This document shows positions 38,801-47,212 of a DNA stretch of 64,000 bases, one piece after another (within the stretch, counting starts at the first letter, position 1; each line of letters starts with the position of its first letter). The translations under genes were made by a program, and so were the position numbers. Source of the DNA: Paracentrotus lividus (Eukaryota > Echinodermata > Echinoidea > Camarodonta > Echinidae). The notes below the pieces were generated by a model that was not told the DNA's origin, did not search any database, and saw nothing but the letters and a program-made list of their open reading frames with translations. The stretch spans positions 18,523,115 to 18,587,114 of the forward strand of contig CALNVZ010000174.1 of the NCBI GenBank assembly GCA_940671915.1, in the 5' to 3' direction.

Positions 38801-41800
38801 AACATTTCATCATTTTAAAACTCACAGGAATTTCAAAATGAAATTGAACTTTCAAAATCATGCCGTTCTGTGAAGTCACACACGTGACCCACTTCTTTTG
38901 ACCTCTGACCTTTAACATGCATATTGTAAATATCAAAAAATATCTACAAATGATAGCCAACAAAATATATTAGCATGATATAAACATTAAATCAGTATAT
39001 TTTTAAAAATTGTTAGAGTTATAGCCAATTCATGTCAAGATTTTGCATAATTTCGGTCACACACGTGACCAAGAATGGTCCTCATACATAATTACACAAT
39101 TATGGTTAAAAAGGCGTAGCTAAAAAGAAACAGCACAAGATCATCAAAATGATTTGGAAACGCCCAAGATTATTAGTTGCGTCATAACCAGTTTCTTTTC
39201 AATTTTTGATAAGGTGGTCTTCTGTTCTCGGATAAAGCATCTTCTGAAGAAAGGTTGCTTGTATGTTTGTATGCATACTCGTAGAAATTAGGAGCTACAC
39301 TCTAACGCAAACTAGCTGTAATGAATACTTATTTTAGCCTACAAGCCTTGCATCAAACATTTATCTATCTGAAATTCATTTTTTGTTCGTCATAAAGTTT
39401 ACAAAAAAAATAAAAAATCAGATTTGATTGTTTAAATATAAATTTTAGGTGGAACTAAATTCTTCGATCCATAAACATTTTCTGCTTCAATGAAATATGT
39501 GTACCTCAACTTTAATGTAGTTAAATGGATAGTTTTAATATTGAAAAATATTTTTACTTTTAAGATTCAGATTCAAATTTTTATTGTACCGTATATAATA
39601 TTGTATATAATTTTGTATTCTATTGGAGTTATACAAAATACATAATTTGGTATCCTGTCTTTTGAAATGCCAAAGAGGTGAATAGTTAGCCAATCGCAGT
39701 TGGTTGAATAATTGAGGATTTGGGCAGAGTTTCTTCTCACGAAGATAACGCCATTTTGTGTTAACGAGTCACTTGAGGGTTTTATAGCTACCTTCACAGT
39801 ACCATCAGTCACAAGGAATGTCGTAGGGGTAATAGGTAACACCTTTACACCCCTCTCAGAGTAAGTAATGGGTCACACCTTGTACCCCTCTTAATGTAGG
39901 TGATAAGCAACACCTTTCACCCTATCAAGTATGAATACAGTTTTGGGAGGTTCACCGATTCGGTGAGACAAATTTTACAAAAGTAAAGAATTGTATTGTG
40001 GTTTCCTTGGAATACCAATAAACAGGATGAAATGTATTCAAATAAGCTCATGATCATGATGATTAGAGAGCTTCAACTTTAAATAGTTCAGCCATTTCCC
40101 AAAATAGAACGGATGTATGACTTTGATGACATCAATATTACCTTTTGACCAAAAATTCACCCTAGACTTACAAAGGTAAGTTAGATCAAGACAAATATGG
40201 CGGCTAATCGTATATATACGAACCGAAGTGTGATCTTGTAGGCAGTATTGTGATGAACATGCTTCATGATGCGGTGAATATGATACGAGCTAGGACTTTG
40301 ACATCAGCTCGTCAGTTCGAGGGCATGGTGCATAATTGATGAACTCCTAATGACTTTAGTCGAAGCAATTTTTGAGGTTATATTAGGAAAGTTTCTCTAT
40401 TCTTTTCTTTTTAAAAAATTGATGGAAAACAACACCTCCCAAAAGAATGCTTAACCATGCTGATAGAGAATATAATTCTAACTCGAGTTTTCGCCATAAT
40501 CCTTGTTTTGAAAACTATAATTGTATCAATGCATTTTTATGAGAGCGAGAATTTTTATTGTCTCTTTCATGAATTTACATGACCACTGCGATCTCATTTT
40601 CTTAAATGGTTTATTATCACTGACATACCTGAACAAAATTATGATACGATTGCATATTCATGGGTTTCTTTTCCGTCCATAAATCATGCTTAATGGTCTG
40701 TATGCATAAAAGCAAGTTATTACTCCCCCCCTAGGTCTATACTGATGTATTTACTTATCATAAATTCTGAACTATCATTTTTGAGCGCTAGCTAAAGTTT
40801 CTTCCAACAAAATTTAGTGGATGATACCTTGACTATAGGCTTTATGTCTACCTTGTGCACCAAGTATGTGGTCGAAAAAGATACGTCTAACATCATGCAA
40901 CTGCGCTTTTACTAATCTTTGAAGATTTCTTTTTCTCTGCATTCTTGAGTTTCCTGAAACATAATTTTGTCATTTACTTATAAATAAATAAATTAATTAA
41001 TTAATTGTAAATTTCTCTCCTGAAGAAGACGGAGGTATTTGTCCGTCGAAAATTTGAGACTAAAAAATCTAATAAATTGGCGAAAATGCATTACTGGACT
41101 ACTTTTTGTTTTTATTAACTTGGCTCTGGTCTTGTAAGCAAATATAGACGAAAGAATAACAAGACGAAATGGACGTTGCTGCAAATAAAGAGTGGTCTTC
41201 AGCAACGTCTTTTTCGTCTTGTTATTCTTTCGTTTATATATATACAATGTATATATATATCGAAATGAACCTCGGAGAGAAATACGAGGCATTTAACAAA
41301 ATCCTGCTTTTTACGTTTTCCATACAGGAAATGAACATCCATAAATTATAATATAAGAAAACCCTCCTATAAACCTAAAACTACACACGTTCACGATAAC
41401 CTTCCTTAAAAGGTAGAACAATGAAGCTTATAAAGATGACAGGTTGTAACATACATTCCAAATAGTCGAAATAACATCAATCATCATGGGCAGATTGCTT
41501 ATTAAGAATTTAATGAGAGAGACAATACCGCGATAAAGTAATTTGTTTTATGAAGTGACCGCGAGACAAACTATGAATATAAATGAGTTTTCAACCGACA
41601 ATTCTTGCACCGTTCAATCGTTTTATGTTTTATCATGCATGATATATGAGTTGGCTTCAACAAAGAATGTAAAGAATATAAGATAATTATAGTTTGAATT
41701 CAGAATGTTTGGAAAGAAAATAAGAAATATTGTGCAGACATGTCTTCGCTGCCTCATTCAACAGGATATGCAGGGGTAGTTTTTTTTTTTAAAGATTTGA

Positions 41801-42573
41801 ACTTAATATTACGACCGTCATATTCTGTTATAATGATTAGTCCATTTTCAGAAAACGTTATATTTCATAGAATATTGCAATCTAATACGACGCTGCAATT
41901 TAAAAACGTTAAGAAGTTGATATAGAAACAGAGGTTGTGTTGGATAAAAAGTAATAGTTGATGTTATAGTAGAATTACTACAAGAAATATATAGTGGCAG
42001 CAGCAGCAGTAGTAATAGTAGTAGCCAAACTACTGCTACTATTACTTCTTCTACAACTAATGGTAGTAGTAATATAGGTTTTCCCGGTCAAGTTTAAACT
42101 ATCTCCGATCAATTTGATATTTCGTACAAGCACTTTTGTCCGAAATGTGATCACGATTAAAAATCTAAAATCGTTAATCCAATTGACCGATAGCTCCGCT
42201 TCGTGAGGTATCGTTTAAATTGAATGAACATAAATTATACGAATTCGTTTGAAAGAGTTTAAAATTGACCGGGAAAATAGAAGTAGCAGTAGTAGTAGAA
42301 GTACAAATGTTTCTTCCTTCAAACAATTCATTCTCAACTTACTGCTCTTTTTGTAGATGAGTAACTCAACCTGAACAGCATCTTGTTTCTCAAAGGCCTC
42401 TTGAACTGCTTTGACGCCATCTTCATTCGTCAATTCTCCATACATGAAATTAATGGTGCTACTTCTTTGCATGCAGTCAGCTCGGTTGAAAGCTGTCATC
42501 TTACAAAAGCCTTCATTGCTGTAAACTATCGGGTAGTCCACTACCCTGGCATTGGCTAGAATGAAACTGCTAT
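12914..42573 (-). CDS. KCNH: Ether-a-go-go type voltage-gated K+ channel, whole locus (10 exons, 5' end missing)
   Basis: The gene encodes a tetrameric plasma-membrane potassium channel subunit that opens on depolarisation. Exons in transcript order: 42573-42343, 33644-33516, 31444-31314, 30963-30753, 30010-29825, 20788-20377, 18866-18667, 17675-17423, 17086-16890 and 13897-12914. Domains: PAS, linker, S1-S6 with pore, C-linker, cyclic-nucleotide-binding-homology domain, C-terminal coiled coil. Residues such as [29 protein letters not shown] and SVGFGN place it with eag (KCNH1/KCNH5) rather than erg or elk. Every junction keeps phase. The N-terminal PAS-cap exon (about 25 residues) was not found up to 64000. 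The fifth and tenth listed exons carry frame disruptions, so this may be a faulty assembly of a working gene or a disabled copy. Confidence 0.9.
14091..14255. repeat. Minisatellite, GGACAATTACCCC unit
   Basis: About ten degenerate copies of a 13-16 bp unit (GGACAATTACCCCC with variants) are tandemly arranged. The same unit recurs in opposite orientation at 15170-15629. A word GATACGAGCCAATAA lies just upstream at 14067-14081. Confidence 0.85.
15170..15629. repeat. Minisatellite, GGGGTAATTGTCC unit (inverse of 14091-14255)
   Basis: About 28 degenerate copies of GGGGTAATTGTCC, with higher-order blocks (TTGAGGTAGTTGTCGTCGGG recurs near 15233, 15378 and 15525). The open frame across it on the minus strand is only a product of the repeat (DNYP-type peptides). 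It is followed at 15630-15643 by GATACGGCCAATAA. Confidence 0.88.
15727..16864. mobile_element. TIR element with GTGCCCTGTAACA ends, carrying an insertion
   Basis: The left end is GTGCCCTGTAACATAAAAAC and the right end is the inverse, CTTTATGTTACAAGGCAC. The core has GATTAGGGTTAGGGATAGGG (about 15828) and CGGTAGCCTCA / TGATGAGGCTACGAG sub-repeats. It is about 1.1 kb against about 240 bp for sister copies (28357-28598 and 48155-48395). The extra sequence includes a (GAT)n run (15850-15880) and a GTAAAGCGCC-containing repeat with several CATTTCCAAAAGGTA words. The right end stops 25 bp from the KCNH exon at 16890. Confidence 0.75.
16890..17086 (-). CDS. KCNH: KCNH exon: second half of the cyclic-nucleotide-binding-homology domain
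   Basis: The exon starts after GGCTACAG in phase 1 and reads [12 protein letters not shown], then [25 protein letters not shown] and [14 protein letters not shown], and ends AGG|GTAAGT in phase 0. This is the last beta strands and C helix of the domain. TYCDLH is the region whose residues act as the built-in ligand in KCNH channels, which therefore do not need cyclic nucleotides (family knowledge). Length and residues match the family closely, with no defect. Confidence 0.95.
17087..17422. other. KCNH: KCNH intron, no recognisable feature
   Basis: A 336-bp intron between the two halves of the cyclic-nucleotide-binding-homology domain. Only unique-looking AT-rich DNA is visible. Confidence 0.8.
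17423..17675 (-). CDS. KCNH: KCNH exon: end of C-linker and first half of the cyclic-nucleotide-binding-homology domain
   Basis: The exon follows TTTCTAG in phase 0 and begins [20 protein letters not shown], the end of the C-linker. [13 protein letters not shown] and [20 protein letters not shown] follow, then [11 protein letters not shown], and the exon ends at A|GTAAGT in phase 1. The residues match invertebrate eag almost throughout, and the domain is frame-intact. This cytoplasmic domain packs on the PAS domain of a neighbouring subunit and shapes gating. Confidence 0.96.
17830..18064 (+). mobile_element. tRNA-derived SINE
   Basis: The head resembles a tRNA gene: TTGGCACAATCAGTAGAGC matches an A box and GGTTCGAGCCC matches a B box about 40 bp later. 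A non-tRNA body follows (AACAGTTCACTAAGAAGTGG and similar) and a tail of ATT/ATC triplets. The head does not fold into a clean cloverleaf by eye, so it is a SINE and not a tRNA gene. RNA polymerase III is the expected transcriber. Confidence 0.75.
18163..18360. mobile_element. Palindromic MITE, CCCTTTCACAATT ends
   Basis: The left arm CCCTTTCACAATTATTGG with GTGCGACTGCTTACAACC is mirrored by the right arm GGTTGTAAGCGGTCGCAC with CCAATTGTGAAAGGG. The core carries several GCGATCGTTTG words. No coding capacity. Confidence 0.8.
18667..18866 (-). CDS. KCNH: KCNH exon: inner half of S6 and C-linker
   Basis: The exon follows GTGTTACAG in phase 1. With the preceding base it reads [17 protein letters not shown] (the cytoplasmic half of pore-lining S6), then [19 protein letters not shown] and [20 protein letters not shown], and ends AAG|GTGAGG in phase 0. 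[13 protein letters not shown] is a signature of the eag C-linker. No frame defect. One substitution of note is ACIFGN where relatives have ATIFGN or ATIFGH. Confidence 0.95.
18867..20376. other. KCNH: KCNH intron, no recognised element
   Basis: About 1.5 kb of AT-rich DNA. Open frames on both strands around 19820-20366 have no family resemblance and no splice-supported context. Confidence 0.6.
20377..20788 (-). CDS. KCNH: KCNH exon: S4 voltage sensor, S5, pore and outer S6
   Basis: The exon follows AATCTCCAG in phase 0. [20 protein letters not shown] opens the charged S4 helix, and S4 ends at [14 protein letters not shown]5 is [20 protein letters not shown]. The turret carries an NGT glycosylation sequon, followed by the pore helix and the filter SVGFGN at 20452-20435. 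[15 protein letters not shown] begins S6, and the exon ends at T|GTAAGT in phase 1. SVGFGN is the normal KCNH filter (GFG in place of the GYG of most K+ channels). The exon is 412 bp and fully open. Confidence 0.97.
22491..23415 (+). mobile_element. Possible solo LTR or other retroelement end
   Basis: The block starts TGTGACGAAACC, is GC-richer than its surroundings, has AATTAAA near 23375 and ends in AAAGTTCGTCCAGAGACTCG, wording typical of the 3' part of gypsy-type LTRs. It includes an internal CCAGACCAGCTCACYAC minisatellite (23225-23325) and a repeated AGATACGCCGATCTGCCT (22792 and 22990). No second copy is in the window, so the call rests on style only. Confidence 0.4.
25505..26487. mobile_element. 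Foldback element with arms of about 250-300 bp, TA-flanked
   Basis: CAGTGTGTTCCTAAAAAAAA with GGTAATCGAAGTTCAAAGG at the left is mirrored by CCTTTGAACTTCGATTACC with TTTTTTAGGAACACACTG at the right, with TA on each side (25503-25504 and 26488-26489). Symmetry continues inward through GGGTCACAGAGTTAGGG / GTAAGGGTCC-type segments and a GGTTTCATAG / CTATGAAACC pair. The loop (25811-26128) has its own weaker symmetry. Confidence 0.8.
25811..26128. repeat. Inner inverted repeat in the loop of the foldback
   Basis: ATGAGTCTCTGGAGTC is mirrored by GACTCAAGAGACTCAT. The interior is CpG-rich with recurring GTCTC and GACGTC words. A similar CpG-rich block is at 50648-50797. Confidence 0.5.
28357..28598. 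mobile_element. TIR element, GTGCCCTGTAACA family, right end cut off
   Basis: TGCCCTGTAACATAAAGACT starts the element. The core shows TAACCCTAGCCGTAACCCTAA-type telomere-like words and flanking CGGTAGCC / GGTTACCGAG. The right terminus stops at CTTTATGTTA, where the LINE remnant begins. Confidence 0.75.
28599..29793 (+). mobile_element. Decayed LINE (non-LTR retrotransposon) 3' remnant
   Basis: The frame from 28593 runs to a TGA at 28806-28808. The same frame continues with [20 protein letters not shown], a C-X2-C-X8-H-X4-C zinc-binding cluster (28923-28976: CAYC to FFEC) and [11 protein letters not shown], typical of the region after the reverse transcriptase in LINE ORF2. A frameshift near 29125 leads to [13 protein letters not shown] and then [13 protein letters not shown]. 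An untranslated tail ends near GGAAGAAATAAAA. Stops and shifts show it is dead. The 3' limit is approximate and about 30 bp from the KCNH exon at 29825. Confidence 0.8.
29825..30010 (-). CDS. KCNH: KCNH exon: S2 and S3, with a frameshift
   Basis: The exon follows TTTTTTCCAG in phase 1 and reads [20 protein letters not shown] (S2), then [10 protein letters not shown]. After the AAAATCTACGC stretch (29922-29912) the expected protein continues only in another frame: [20 protein letters not shown] (S3) and DVINAF. The exon ends AGTAAT|GTGAGT in phase 0. Its length, 186 bp, is one base off the multiple its phases require, so the defect is a net +1 (or -2). Relatives have two residues between PK and R where one residue plus one base is seen, so two lost bases is likely. 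Read as given, translation stops within about 20 codons, before S3 is complete. Confidence 0.92.
30011..30752. other. KCNH: KCNH intron with a minisatellite
   Basis: Apart from the repeat block at 30358-30612 the intron shows only AT-rich DNA with no coding signal. Confidence 0.7.
30358..30612. repeat. Minisatellite with GATTCCGGGTCAA and TTGACCCA words
   Basis: About eight degenerate units of roughly 30 bp combine ATTCCGGGTCAA with GGCTCCAGTTGACCC. GGGTCA and TGACCC occur repeatedly, in both orientations. Confidence 0.8.
30753..30963 (-). CDS. KCNH: KCNH exon: linker and S1
   Basis: The exon follows TTTTATTAG in phase 0 and reads [20 protein letters not shown], then [20 protein letters not shown] and [13 protein letters not shown] (S1), then an S1-S2 loop with NYS and an EYITLVVID end, closing G|GTAAGG in phase 1. 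The stretch from LPQYK to S1 is almost invariant in eag channels. The leading ATG codons lie inside the protein and are not the start. The exon is fully open. Confidence 0.95.
30964..31313. other. KCNH: KCNH intron, no recognisable feature
   Basis: 350 bp of AT-rich intron with a G run at 31217-31227. Confidence 0.8.
31314..31444 (-). CDS. KCNH: KCNH exon: PAS-to-S1 linker
   Basis: The exon follows CTATTTCAG in phase 1 and reads [20 protein letters not shown], matching the family's GWGKFARLTRALTSSRGVL. About 25 poorly conserved Gln- and His-containing residues follow. The donor chosen is CAT|GTATGT, which gives phase 0 as the next exon needs and a linker within a few residues of the usual length. 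An earlier GTCGCT donor also gives phase 0 but would drop most of the linker. Confidence 0.85.
31445..33515. other. KCNH: KCNH intron holding one TIR element
   Basis: The element at 31815-32634 fills much of it. A C run lies at 31560-31569. 32640-33480 is AT-rich with no recognised feature. Confidence 0.7.
31815..32634. mobile_element. TIR element, GGGGAGACCGGGTATGG ends, TA-flanked
   Basis: TA-GGGGAGACCGGGTATGGA at the left is mirrored by TCCATACCCGGTCTCCCC-TA at the right. The interior repeats GTTGTTACAACAACCTACCC-type words in both directions (near 32188, 32355 and 32430). It has no ORF. The ends and interior style are related to 6629-7519. Confidence 0.82.
33516..33644 (-). CDS. KCNH: KCNH exon: second part of the PAS domain
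   Basis: The exon follows CTTCACTCCAG in phase 1 and supplies [20 protein letters not shown], then [20 protein letters not shown], ending AAAG|GTAGCA in phase 1. These are the last strands of the N-terminal PAS domain, where relatives read [20 protein letters not shown]. The split codon with the previous exon gives Arg, as in the family (KKSRTP). The exon is fully open at 129 bp. Confidence 0.94.
34163..34904. mobile_element. Tc1/mariner-type MITE, right part with intact terminus
   Basis: It ends with AATTTTGGCCACCACTG followed by TA (34905-34906). The body matches 2690-2940 (TTTTCATTCAGTTGACCATT, AACTCGCC, GGATCAAAGTGTCG). The left terminus is missing. A (GT)n run follows at 34910-34930. 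Confidence 0.72.
35429..35639. repeat. Palindromic MITE with GCGGCGAACG arms
   Basis: CAGTGAGCGGCGAACG near 35430 is mirrored by CGTTCGCCGCTTAGTGAG near 35619. The interior has further GTTCGC-type words, CpG-rich compared with the surroundings. Confidence 0.65.
36885..38005. repeat. Diverged tandem duplication, unit about 570 bp
   Basis: The segments at about 36893-37440 and 37462-38005 align over their length: CATTCTTTGAAAAGTGAACC-type starts, AGAGCAATGTCTGA, CTCATTTGCATAAATTAACA, CTGACT..ATATGCTG and GTCACACACGTGACC-type ends recur in the same order. There is no frame and the function is unknown. Further CACGTG words continue to 39070. Confidence 0.7.
39563..39842 (-). mobile_element. Possible LINE 3' fragment with ATTCAGATTCA tail
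   Basis: AGATTCAGATTC followed by AAATTTTTATTGTACC looks like the reverse complement of a LINE 3' end with a TGAATC-type tail. The minus-strand open frame ([16 protein letters not shown] and similar) may be its end but is not recognised. Similar tails are at 51312-51400 and 60199-60260. Confidence 0.35.
41148..41233. repeat. Near-perfect hairpin, 34-bp arms and 18-bp loop
   Basis: The left arm (41148-41181) and right arm (41200-41233) pair at 32 of 34 positions, with one two-base mismatch. A partial relative with the same leader (CTCTGGTTCTTGTAAG) lies at about 34950-35030, so it belongs to a repeat family. Confidence 0.85.
42079..42277. repeat. Small inverted-repeat element next to the PAS exon
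   Basis: TTTTCCCGGTCAAGTTTAAA at 42079 is mirrored by TTTAAAATTGACCGGGAAAA ending at 42277, about 65 bp from the donor of the PAS exon. Short (TAG)n and (CAG)n triplet runs flank it on both sides (41996-42070 and 42280-42300). Confidence 0.7.
42343..42573 (-). CDS. KCNH: KCNH exon: first part of the PAS domain
   Basis: The exon follows CATTACAG in phase 1 and reads [20 protein letters not shown], then [40 protein letters not shown] and VELLIYKKS, ending AGCA|GTAAGT in phase 1. Eag relatives read [20 protein letters not shown] and SFMYGELT at these places, which separates this from erg and elk. It is the most N-terminal exon found; about 25 residues of the PAS cap and the start codon are missing. 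The exon is fully open. Confidence 0.95.
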
Positions 42574-43326
42574 CTGTAATGGTAAATGGACAAAGAAAAA
42601 CAATTACTTCGGAAAGGTTGAACGGGGCCAATGTACAAATCATGAGAGAACCAAAAACAGCCCAAATATGTAGTTATTTTGATTTTACGTTACATAACAT
42701 TACATAACTATCATAGTCTAAGAATATGAGTTATCATGCATCGTATATAGTGTGCAAATATATTTTCCTATTTTCAGTAATTGTGAGAAGATGACCCCTA
42801 CAATAGAATATGTATGGAAACCATTATACCTCAGCCTAAACAAATATAAATTTACATGCAGATAAGTGTTTAAAAACATATACATGTATATGGAGACAAT
42901 TTATAACTATATCAGCCATTAAGCAAAGAATCTTCATAAGATGTTAAAGTATTGCGACAAATGAACAAAAACACAAACATTCTTCAACAAAGATTGATAT
43001 GCATTTCTCTTCATGACAAAGAACATCGGCGGTGCGAACGGATCTATAGGCTGGCGAAAGCTATGGTATATATGCGACGCATTGTGTATTCATAATGATG
43101 ACCATGAAAATTTCAGTGAATTTGAAGGAAAGATGAATAAAATATTCAGGTGACATTTTTGCACGGATAGCGACTAATAAAAGATTCAAATCTTGCGCCC
43201 AAAGGTCAGACTATCTACATAGGATTGAGAGATCGATGATAGAGATTGGGAAATTTGAATAAGATTTGCTTCTCTTTCAATTCTCTCTCTCTCTCTCTCT
43301 CTCACTCTCTCTCTCATATCTATCTA

Positions 43327-43369
<43 letters not shown>

Positions 43370-45285
43370 ACTTACTCTCTCTCCTCAATCTATCTCACTT
43401 TCTATCTTTTAGATCCACAGGGCAGTTGGTTGGATTGTAAATCTTCAAAATAATAAAGGAAAGAAAGTCACAGTATTTGAGAGATTGTTATATCCATTTT
43501 TTTTTTGGATCAATATTTCCGATTTTTTTTTAAGGCTTATTAATAGATAATCATTACATCCAACTTTTTATTTTACGTTTGATTATCTTGAGTTTACAAG
43601 GATTGTGACAACTGCGCGTGAAAAAGAAATGAAGAGATTACATGCAACGATCAGTAAGTACTTCAGAAATATACATTATTTTTCAAAGAAACTATTGTTT
43701 TCCATTAAAGAATAGAATTTCATTGAGTACTGCTCATTTTCTCAAGAATATTGTTTGTTTCATTATTTGTTAACAGTCTTGTATTTTCCTAATCTATTCT
43801 ATATTTTCATTTGCTCTTATGAAATGTACATTTGAGATGAAAAAAAAAATCCAGCTCACAATCATTACAAGTTTATTTTATTATTGAGAACTAATGCAGG
43901 ATTTTCATTTTTCAAAATTGCTGATTGTTGCTCAATATTTTGCATTTTCATTATGATGCTACATTTTGCATAAAACCACCGCGCGTTGGATTACAAGGAT
44001 ATTTGGTACTTATTTTTTTTTTTAATGGTGTAAGAGGATTTTTACGCAGATTACATCTCAAGAATAATTCAATGAACTGACCTGATTTCACGATGTTTTA
44101 ATGCGTTTTTTATTTTGGTAAATAAATGCTACTAGTTATATGATAACTCTCACTATTCTCAATATTAATCAAGTTGTTTTCATTAAAAAATGTCTCCTTA
44201 ATTTAATGAGCCGTATTTCCATCGGGTTCGTAATATTAAAATGGAATAATTCTATTCTCTAGAACAGTCTCTTATGATTTCGGATCGCCGTTCTGAGCGA
44301 GTAACGACGCGGTTACTATGGTGACATGACGCATTGTAATTAAATTGAAGCGATGAAAGGAATGGTCTACATGAAGCAGAGAACGATGGAGGGGATGAGA
44401 GGAACAAATCTTCAAAGAGGAGAAACATCAGTGGAGGAAAGCAGTCAGATTGAGGTTATTAGGAAATGAACAAACTTGTGAAGGAAGGTTAGACAATAGC
44501 TAACGGATGGCCTGATAACAATGTGAGAGAGTTATATCTGATCAACAGGGCATGATGAATAAAAAGATATGAGTAACAAATGGTTAATATGGATTGGTAA
44601 AATGTATAAAGTGAAAAGATATAGCAATAAACAGTGGTAGAGACATATGCATAGAAAAATTGAAAAGGCGAAGAGGAGGAGAGGGAGAGAGTGTTGATGT
44701 ATGATAAGAAAGTATAGGGAAGTACATAGAGAGTTAGACCATGTGAAAGGGAGTAATTAACTAAAAAAATATGATTCGAACAAATGGTTTGAAATATCAA
44801 AAACAGTGAAAATGGCTAAATCTTCTTTTGTGTTGGGTAAATTAGCTTGGAAGACATTTGCATGTACAAAACATTTATGGCCGGCAGACAATATATTGTG
44901 GAAATACAAAGTAAAGAAATGAATGGGGGAAGGGGAAAGGATGGAAAAAAATTAGTACAATAACAATGTATCGTTATCTTGCTTATTTTCAATATCGAAG
45001 TTTTATTCTAATGTTTATGGTGATTTGCATCTCTAAAATTATATTTAATAAAAAAAATATTTTGCTTATATATAAGTCAAAAAGACGCATAATCAATTAA
45101 TCCTGATACGACTGATCATAATTTTCCCCCTCTCTCCCTCCTTGCGGTCTATCTCTATTTTCATTTCTCTCTTCCTTGTTTCCTTATTATAAAATTATGT
45201 CTCTTTGTGCTTTCTTTCTCTCTGTATATCTGTTGAAGTTTTGTTTACCTTAATTTTTCTTTCTTTATTTCCCAGTTTCGCCATC

Positions 45286-45327
<42 letters not shown>

Positions 45328-46990
45328 TCTCTCTCTCTCCCTCTTTCTATATGTTAAGTGCTTAGTCAATCTATATTAGGATAGGAAAGTATTGTGAAAT
45401 GTTTCTTTCATAAAGGTGGTGTCAATCACTTCTCCAGTATAGAGAGAGAAAAAAAAATTCTCGTCTACCTTTCATGGAAATAAGCCGTGATTGTTTCAGA
45501 AATAAGCCTTTACTCCAGTGAGTCGTGTCCTTTATATGAGATAAGCTTTGGGGAAAGAATTATTCATAAATAGCCAGAAGCCATTCGGCATTCATGTCTT
45601 AATCTTGCATTCATCTTACGGGAGCGTGTGCACTTTTTTTGATATGTTATCAACCTTTTCAACCGTTACGTGTGCTTTATCAATATTAGATTACGAATGA
45701 AAATGAGGTGTTTTGTTTTTATTTGTTTGTCAGAACTTTTTCATTAATATCCATGCAGTTTATGTGATGATGGGGGTATAATACAGTCTTGCACTTTGAA
45801 TTTACTGTGAAGCTTATTAACTATTAAACGGTTTAATACACCCCATATGAAATTCATTATGAAAGTGAGTGGTTTCTTGGAGACGGCATGTCGTTTACAT
45901 AATGCGAGTGGTAAAAAAACGTTGACAGGAATATCATTTAATTCGCACAACATAATTTTTTAAAACTGAAATGAACAGAGCAACAAACATATGTTTTCCC
46001 TGCAGTTCTATTTAATCAGGGTTAATCAACAGATTTAAACAGTGATATTTCTTTTTCTTTTTTTGGAAGCAAATCAAATACTAATGTACGATCATCACAT
46101 AACTTATAATTGAAAGTGATTAACACATTATTATACACTTAGTATATCTCTACTCTGGAGAAAAAATTTCGTTCAGATCACATTTTTTTATATATTAAAA
46201 ACAGGAAAGTCTCATGTGGCAACAATTAACATGATTAAGCTGCATTTCAAGAGATATAAGTGAATGTTTATCGTTTTGATATGTGATATGTTGAAAGCAG
46301 CCCATTAAAATCATATTTGAGTTATATTTTCTGGGGGAAAAAAAGCTGTGCGTTCAGGTCATGAATAAGATGTAAGATCGACATTTACTTTGCTATATAC
46401 AAAACCGACGAAATAATGATATCATACAAATTTTATGTTTGGCCTTTAGATAATTGTTTAGATCTCGACTACTATATTTGAAAGTTAATGATTCAGATTG
46501 TTATCATCATTATCATACGTAATTGACATAATTGAGATAACTATTATAGGTAGGGAATCTAAACGAAATGTTCTGCTATTCGATGATATATAAATTCATG
46601 AACTGGATTTTAACGAATATATTTTTAAGTCTTCCTTTTTCTTTTCTACTGTTTGTCCTTATTCTTATTCATATTTCCAAATGGCGAATCATTGATTGTA
46701 ATTGTAATTGTAGACATTCTACAAAAATTTAAACGTTGATTTTTTAAACACGGCCTGAGAAGACAACCATTGAATCAGTCATACCCTAATACTCTCTACG
46801 TACCACACCCTCTAGTGTTCGATTTAATGTCACTGTGTTGTAAAAATGATAGTTTATCAAGTATAAATATCATCGATTCAAACGTTGCAATGCATATATG
46901 CCCATCTGACCCACCCTTCAATATCATACCTATAATGGGAGAATGTAGACTTTTTGTCCTAGCTTTTTACTAAATTATTAAATAATCATG

Positions 46991-47070
46991 TTAACCCTCT
47001 TTGTGTTATTCTTAGAAAAGGTGAGTGAAAATTATGTAGCCATATGGCTACAAAGCACAAAGAGGGTTAA
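46991..47070. repeat. Short inverted repeat TTAACCCTCTTTGTG
   Basis: TTAACCCTCTTTGTG is mirrored by CACAAAGAGGGTTAA, with about 50 bp between, including an AGCCATATGGCT palindrome. Confidence 0.7.
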
Positions 47071-47212
47071 AGAAGATAGTGTGTCGATCATAACTTTATA
47101 GCGATGTATCCCATCGCCCAACTTACATACCCCTCCTTCTATATATATATTTTTTTCCTCAATAGAAAATAAAATTAAAAAACGGGGAGGCATAAACGCA
47201 CCTTCGTAGCTA

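Larger units (their letters stand above)
33645..42342. other. KCNH: Large KCNH intron within the PAS domain
   Basis: About 8.7 kb with no convincing exon. Listed separately are 34163-34904, 35429-35639, the duplicated block and CACGTG motifs (36885-39070), a hairpin (41148-41233) and a small inverted repeat (42079-42277). A (GA)n run is at 33655-33725. The frame at 36211-36555 is in slightly GC-richer DNA but resembles nothing known to me. Confidence 0.6.
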
